Origin: an uncultured Actinomycetes bacterium
Lineage (GTDB): Bacteria; Actinomycetota; Thermoleophilia; Solirubrobacterales; Thermoleophilaceae
Length of the DNA stretch: 6,873 bases
Assembly (NCBI GenBank): GCA_946481495.1
Contig: CAMLNW010000147.1
Span: 1 to 6,873, forward strand
Direction: 5' to 3'
This document shows, one piece after another, positions 5,101 to 6,873 of this stretch. Every line of letters begins with the position of its first letter. Position 1 is the first letter of the stretch. A model generated the notes under the pieces. It made no database searches and had not been told where the DNA came from. It worked only from the letters and a program-made list of their open reading frames with translations. The position numbers and the translations under genes were made by a program.

Positions 5101-6252
5101 GTGGCGGTCGGCGACGATCGCCATATGGCGATCGAGTCCGGCCTGCTGCGCAGCGTCGTGCGCGCGGAGATCGCGGCACGCCGGCCGCCGGCGTGCGCGC
5201 CGTTCGACGTGCATGCGCATACCGGAGTCGACGTCGACGGGAGCGCGCGGTCGTCTGCAGAGCACGTCGACGACCTCGAGGTGCTCGACGCGCGGTCGGC
5301 GATCTTCCCGCTCTGCGTGACGACTGGCTACGCGGCCGAGAACGAGCGCGTGCTCGAGGAGAGCCGCCGCCATCCGGAGCGCCTGGTGGCATTCGCGCGT
5401 CTCGATCCGCGCGAGCCGCGCCCGGGCGCGGCGGCGCGCGACGCGCTGGCGGCCGGGGGGCGGGGACTGAAGCTGCATCCGCGGGCGGAGGCGTTCGCGA
5501 TCGACCATCCAGGCGTCGAGGAGATCGTCGCGGCCGCGTCGGAGGCGCGTGTGCCGCTCGTCGTCCATGCGGGACGCGGCGTCGGGTCCTTCGGTCGGCC
5601 GCTGGCCGAGCTGGCGCGTCGCCATCGCGGCTGCTCGATCGTCCTCGCCCATGCCGGGATCTCCGATCTCGGCTGGCTCTGGCGCGAGCTCGCCGACCAC
5701 CCGAACCTCTTCTTCGACACCGCCTGGTGGAACCCGGCCGACCTGCTGGCGCTGTTCGCGCTCGTCCCCCCGGGACGGATCCTCTGGGGCAGCGACGCGC
5801 CCTACGGCGAGGTTGATCTGGGCCTTGCGATCACACTGCGCTGCGCGCATGCCGCCGGCCTGTCCGACGACGCGCTGGCGCTTGTCTGCGGCGGACAGCT
5901 CGACGCGCTGCTGCGCGGCGACGGCCCGCTCGACGCGGGTCCGCCGCCACCGCCGCGCGAGCACGTGCCGTCGCCGATCGGCGCGCGCGCCGTCTCGGCG
6001 CTCACCGGGTTAGGTGGCGGGATGATCGGCGGTGGCGACCCGATGGAGCTGTTCGCGCTCGCGCGGCTCGCTGTCGAGCCGTTGCGCGACGAGACTGGCG
6101 ACGCGGCGGCGGTTCTCGTGGCAGACCTCTTCGACGAGGTCGCCCGGTCGCCCAGCGACGCGCAGTCGGCGCTCGTCCTTGCGCTCACGCTGGCGGCGAC
6201 GCCGGAGCTGGGGATCTCCGAGGCGCTCGGCGCAGGGGCGGTGGCGACGTAG
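5101..6252 (+). CDS. Amidohydrolase_2-type metal-dependent hydrolase with C-terminal extension
   Basis: A 383-residue protein whose first about 275 residues form a TIM-barrel metal hydrolase of the amidohydrolase_2 (ACMSD-like) family. The ligands appear in family order: DVHAHTG (H38, H40) on strand one, GLKLHP (H126), VVHAG (H156), LAHAG (H184) and ILWGSDAPYG (D232). It is thus probably an active, mononuclear-metal hydrolase or decarboxylase in the cytoplasm; the substrate is unknown. After a proline-rich linker (GPPPPPREHVPSP, 280-292) there is a helical domain of about 95 residues that I do not recognise, starting with a glycine-rich stretch (LTGLGGGMIGGG). The GTG at 5101 follows a weak TGAGG (5088-5092). 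An ATG at 5125 is the alternative and would drop eight residues without touching the core. A perfect 20-bp palindrome covers that ATG. The next gene starts 14 bases after the stop, so co-transcription is likely. Confidence 0.85.
   Translation: MAVGDDRHMAIESGLLRSVVRAEIAARRPPACAPFDVHAHTGVDVDGSARSSAEHVDDLEVLDARSAIFPLCVTTGYAAENERVLEESRRHPERLVAFARLDPREPRPGAAARDALAAGGRGLKLHPRAEAFAIDHPGVEEIVAAASEARVPLVVHAGRGVGSFGRPLAELARRHRGCSIVLAHAGISDLGWLWRELADHPNLFFDTAWWNPADLLALFALVPPGRILWGSDAPYGEVDLGLAITLRCAHAAGLSDDALALVCGGQLDALLRGDGPLDAGPPPPPREHVPSPIGARAVSALTGLGGGMIGGGDPMELFALARLAVEPLRDETGDAAAVLVADLFDEVARSPSDAQSALVLALTLAATPELGISEALGAGAVAT
5115..5134. repeat. Perfect 20-bp palindrome at the amidohydrolase start
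   Basis: CGATCGCCATATGGCGATCG is its own reverse complement over 20 bases, with its centre immediately before the alternative start ATG at 5125. It could be an operator for a dimeric regulator, an mRNA hairpin that masks this ATG, or coding sequence that is palindromic by chance. Confidence 0.6.
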
Positions 6253-6266
6253 GATCGACGCCGCGC

Positions 6267-6873
6267 ATGGCGGCGACGACTGAACTGCTGGAGCGGGAGG
6301 GAGAGCTCGACTCGATCCGGGCCGCCGTGACCGCGGCCACCTCGGGCGAGGGTCGCGTGCTGACGATCGAGGGCGAGGCCGGGATCGGCAAGACGTCGCT
6401 GCTCGACGCGGCGGCGGCGATCTGCTCTGAGCAGGGGGTGGCCGTCCTGTGCGCTCGCGGTGGCGTCCACGAGCGCGACTTCCCGTACGGGGTCGCACGG
6501 CAGCTGTTCGAGCCGGCGGTCGCGGAGCTCGGCGGCGTGGAGGCGCTGACTGGCGCGGCCGCGCTCGTAGCGCCCGTGTTCGCCGCGCGCGACGGATCGA
6601 AGCCGGGCGACCCCTTCGCCGTGCAGCACGGGTTGTACTGGCTAGCGGCCGACCTGGCCGAGGGCAGGCCACTCGCCCTGCTGGTCGACGACGCCCAATG
6701 GGCCGATCGCGTCTCGCTGCGCGCGCTCGACTATCTCGCCAACCGCGTGGCGGGGCTGCCGCTGCTGCTGGCGATCGCCGTCCGCGTCGGCGAGCCCGAC
6801 GCTCCGGAGGACCTGATCGGCGAGCTGCGGCGCGCCGCAGACGGCGGCTGGCTGCGCCCGCGGCAGCTCGGCG
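6267..6873 (+). CDS. LuxR-family (LAL-type) ATPase regulator, N-terminal part (cut by right edge)
   Basis: The frame is open from the ATG at 6267 to the edge, giving 202 residues of what is normally a protein of roughly 900 residues. It begins TELLEREGELDSIRAAV, the typical lead-in of the AAA ATPase module in large ATP-dependent LuxR regulators (MalT/LAL group). It has a Walker A GEAGIGKT (36-43), the FPYGVARQLFEP-type segment that follows in this family, and a Walker B LALLVDDAQWAD (136-147). The expected later parts are a helical repeat sensor region and a C-terminal LuxR helix-turn-helix that binds DNA; both lie outside, so the regulator assignment rests on the ATPase part only. It lies 14 bases after the amidohydrolase gene with only a weak GGA ahead of it, so it may be co-transcribed. 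Related ATPase-only or adenylate-cyclase-linked proteins are alternatives. Confidence 0.82.
   Translation, partial: MAATTELLEREGELDSIRAAVTAATSGEGRVLTIEGEAGIGKTSLLDAAAAICSEQGVAVLCARGGVHERDFPYGVARQLFEPAVAELGGVEALTGAAALVAPVFAARDGSKPGDPFAVQHGLYWLAADLAEGRPLALLVDDAQWADRVSLRALDYLANRVAGLPLLLAIAVRVGEPDAPEDLIGELRRAADGGWLRPRQLG

Noticed and set aside
5041..5134. CRISPR-like repeats
   Set aside because: There are only two imperfect 19-bp units with a 10-base gap, too few and too close for repeat-spacer units; an operator reading fits better.
5074..5964. Minus-strand open frame of 296 codons opposite the amidohydrolase
   Set aside because: The plus strand carries the full set of metal ligands in order; the minus frame is Arg-rich with no motif.

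Overview
The window is uniformly very GC-rich, with G or C in almost every third codon position, GTG as well as ATG starts, and several starts with little or no Shine-Dalgarno sequence. Together with the protein families (a phasin-like protein with a conserved C-terminal helical domain, a YceH/DUF480 protein, a large LuxR-type ATPase regulator), this suggests a high-GC actinomycete, most plausibly of the Thermoleophilia/Solirubrobacterales type. That placement is an inference, not something the sequence proves. I see no CRISPR array, insertion sequence, integrase, phage gene, tRNA or rRNA. This is mostly ordinary chromosomal sequence.

Layout: (1) Positions 1-628, minus strand: the N-terminal two thirds of an ornithine carbamoyltransferase (argF), cut by the left edge. 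(2) Positions 617-4356, plus strand: a closely packed run of an endonuclease/exonuclease/phosphatase-fold protein, a phasin-like helical protein, an RlmD/RumA-type RNA uracil-C5 methyltransferase, an uncertain small protein, and a YceH-family (DUF480) protein. The 5' ends of argF and the phosphatase-fold gene overlap head to head. (3) Positions 4357-4410: a convergent intergenic gap holding a large imperfect hairpin, probably a two-way terminator. (4) Positions 4411-4830, minus strand: a small UspA-fold protein with a good Shine-Dalgarno sequence and a recognisable sigma-70-type promoter. (5) Positions 4831-5100: a divergent regulatory region with two tandem 19-bp palindromic repeats, followed by a perfect 20-bp palindrome at the start of the next gene. 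(6) Positions 5101-6252, plus strand: an amidohydrolase_2-type TIM-barrel metal hydrolase with an extra C-terminal domain. (7) Position 6267 to the right edge, plus strand: the N-terminal AAA ATPase part of a LuxR-family (LAL-type) regulator, cut by the edge.

The genes do not form one pathway. argF belongs to arginine synthesis. The plus-strand run looks like a housekeeping cluster (RNA modification and helical accessory proteins) that may be co-transcribed, since rlmD starts 2 bases after the upstream stop. The amidohydrolase and the following ATPase regulator are 14 bases apart and may form a transcription unit controlled through the palindromes upstream. The points most worth a second look are the loss of the iron-sulfur cysteines in the RlmD homologue, the operator-like palindromes at 5044-5134, and the overlapping divergent starts of argF and its neighbour.
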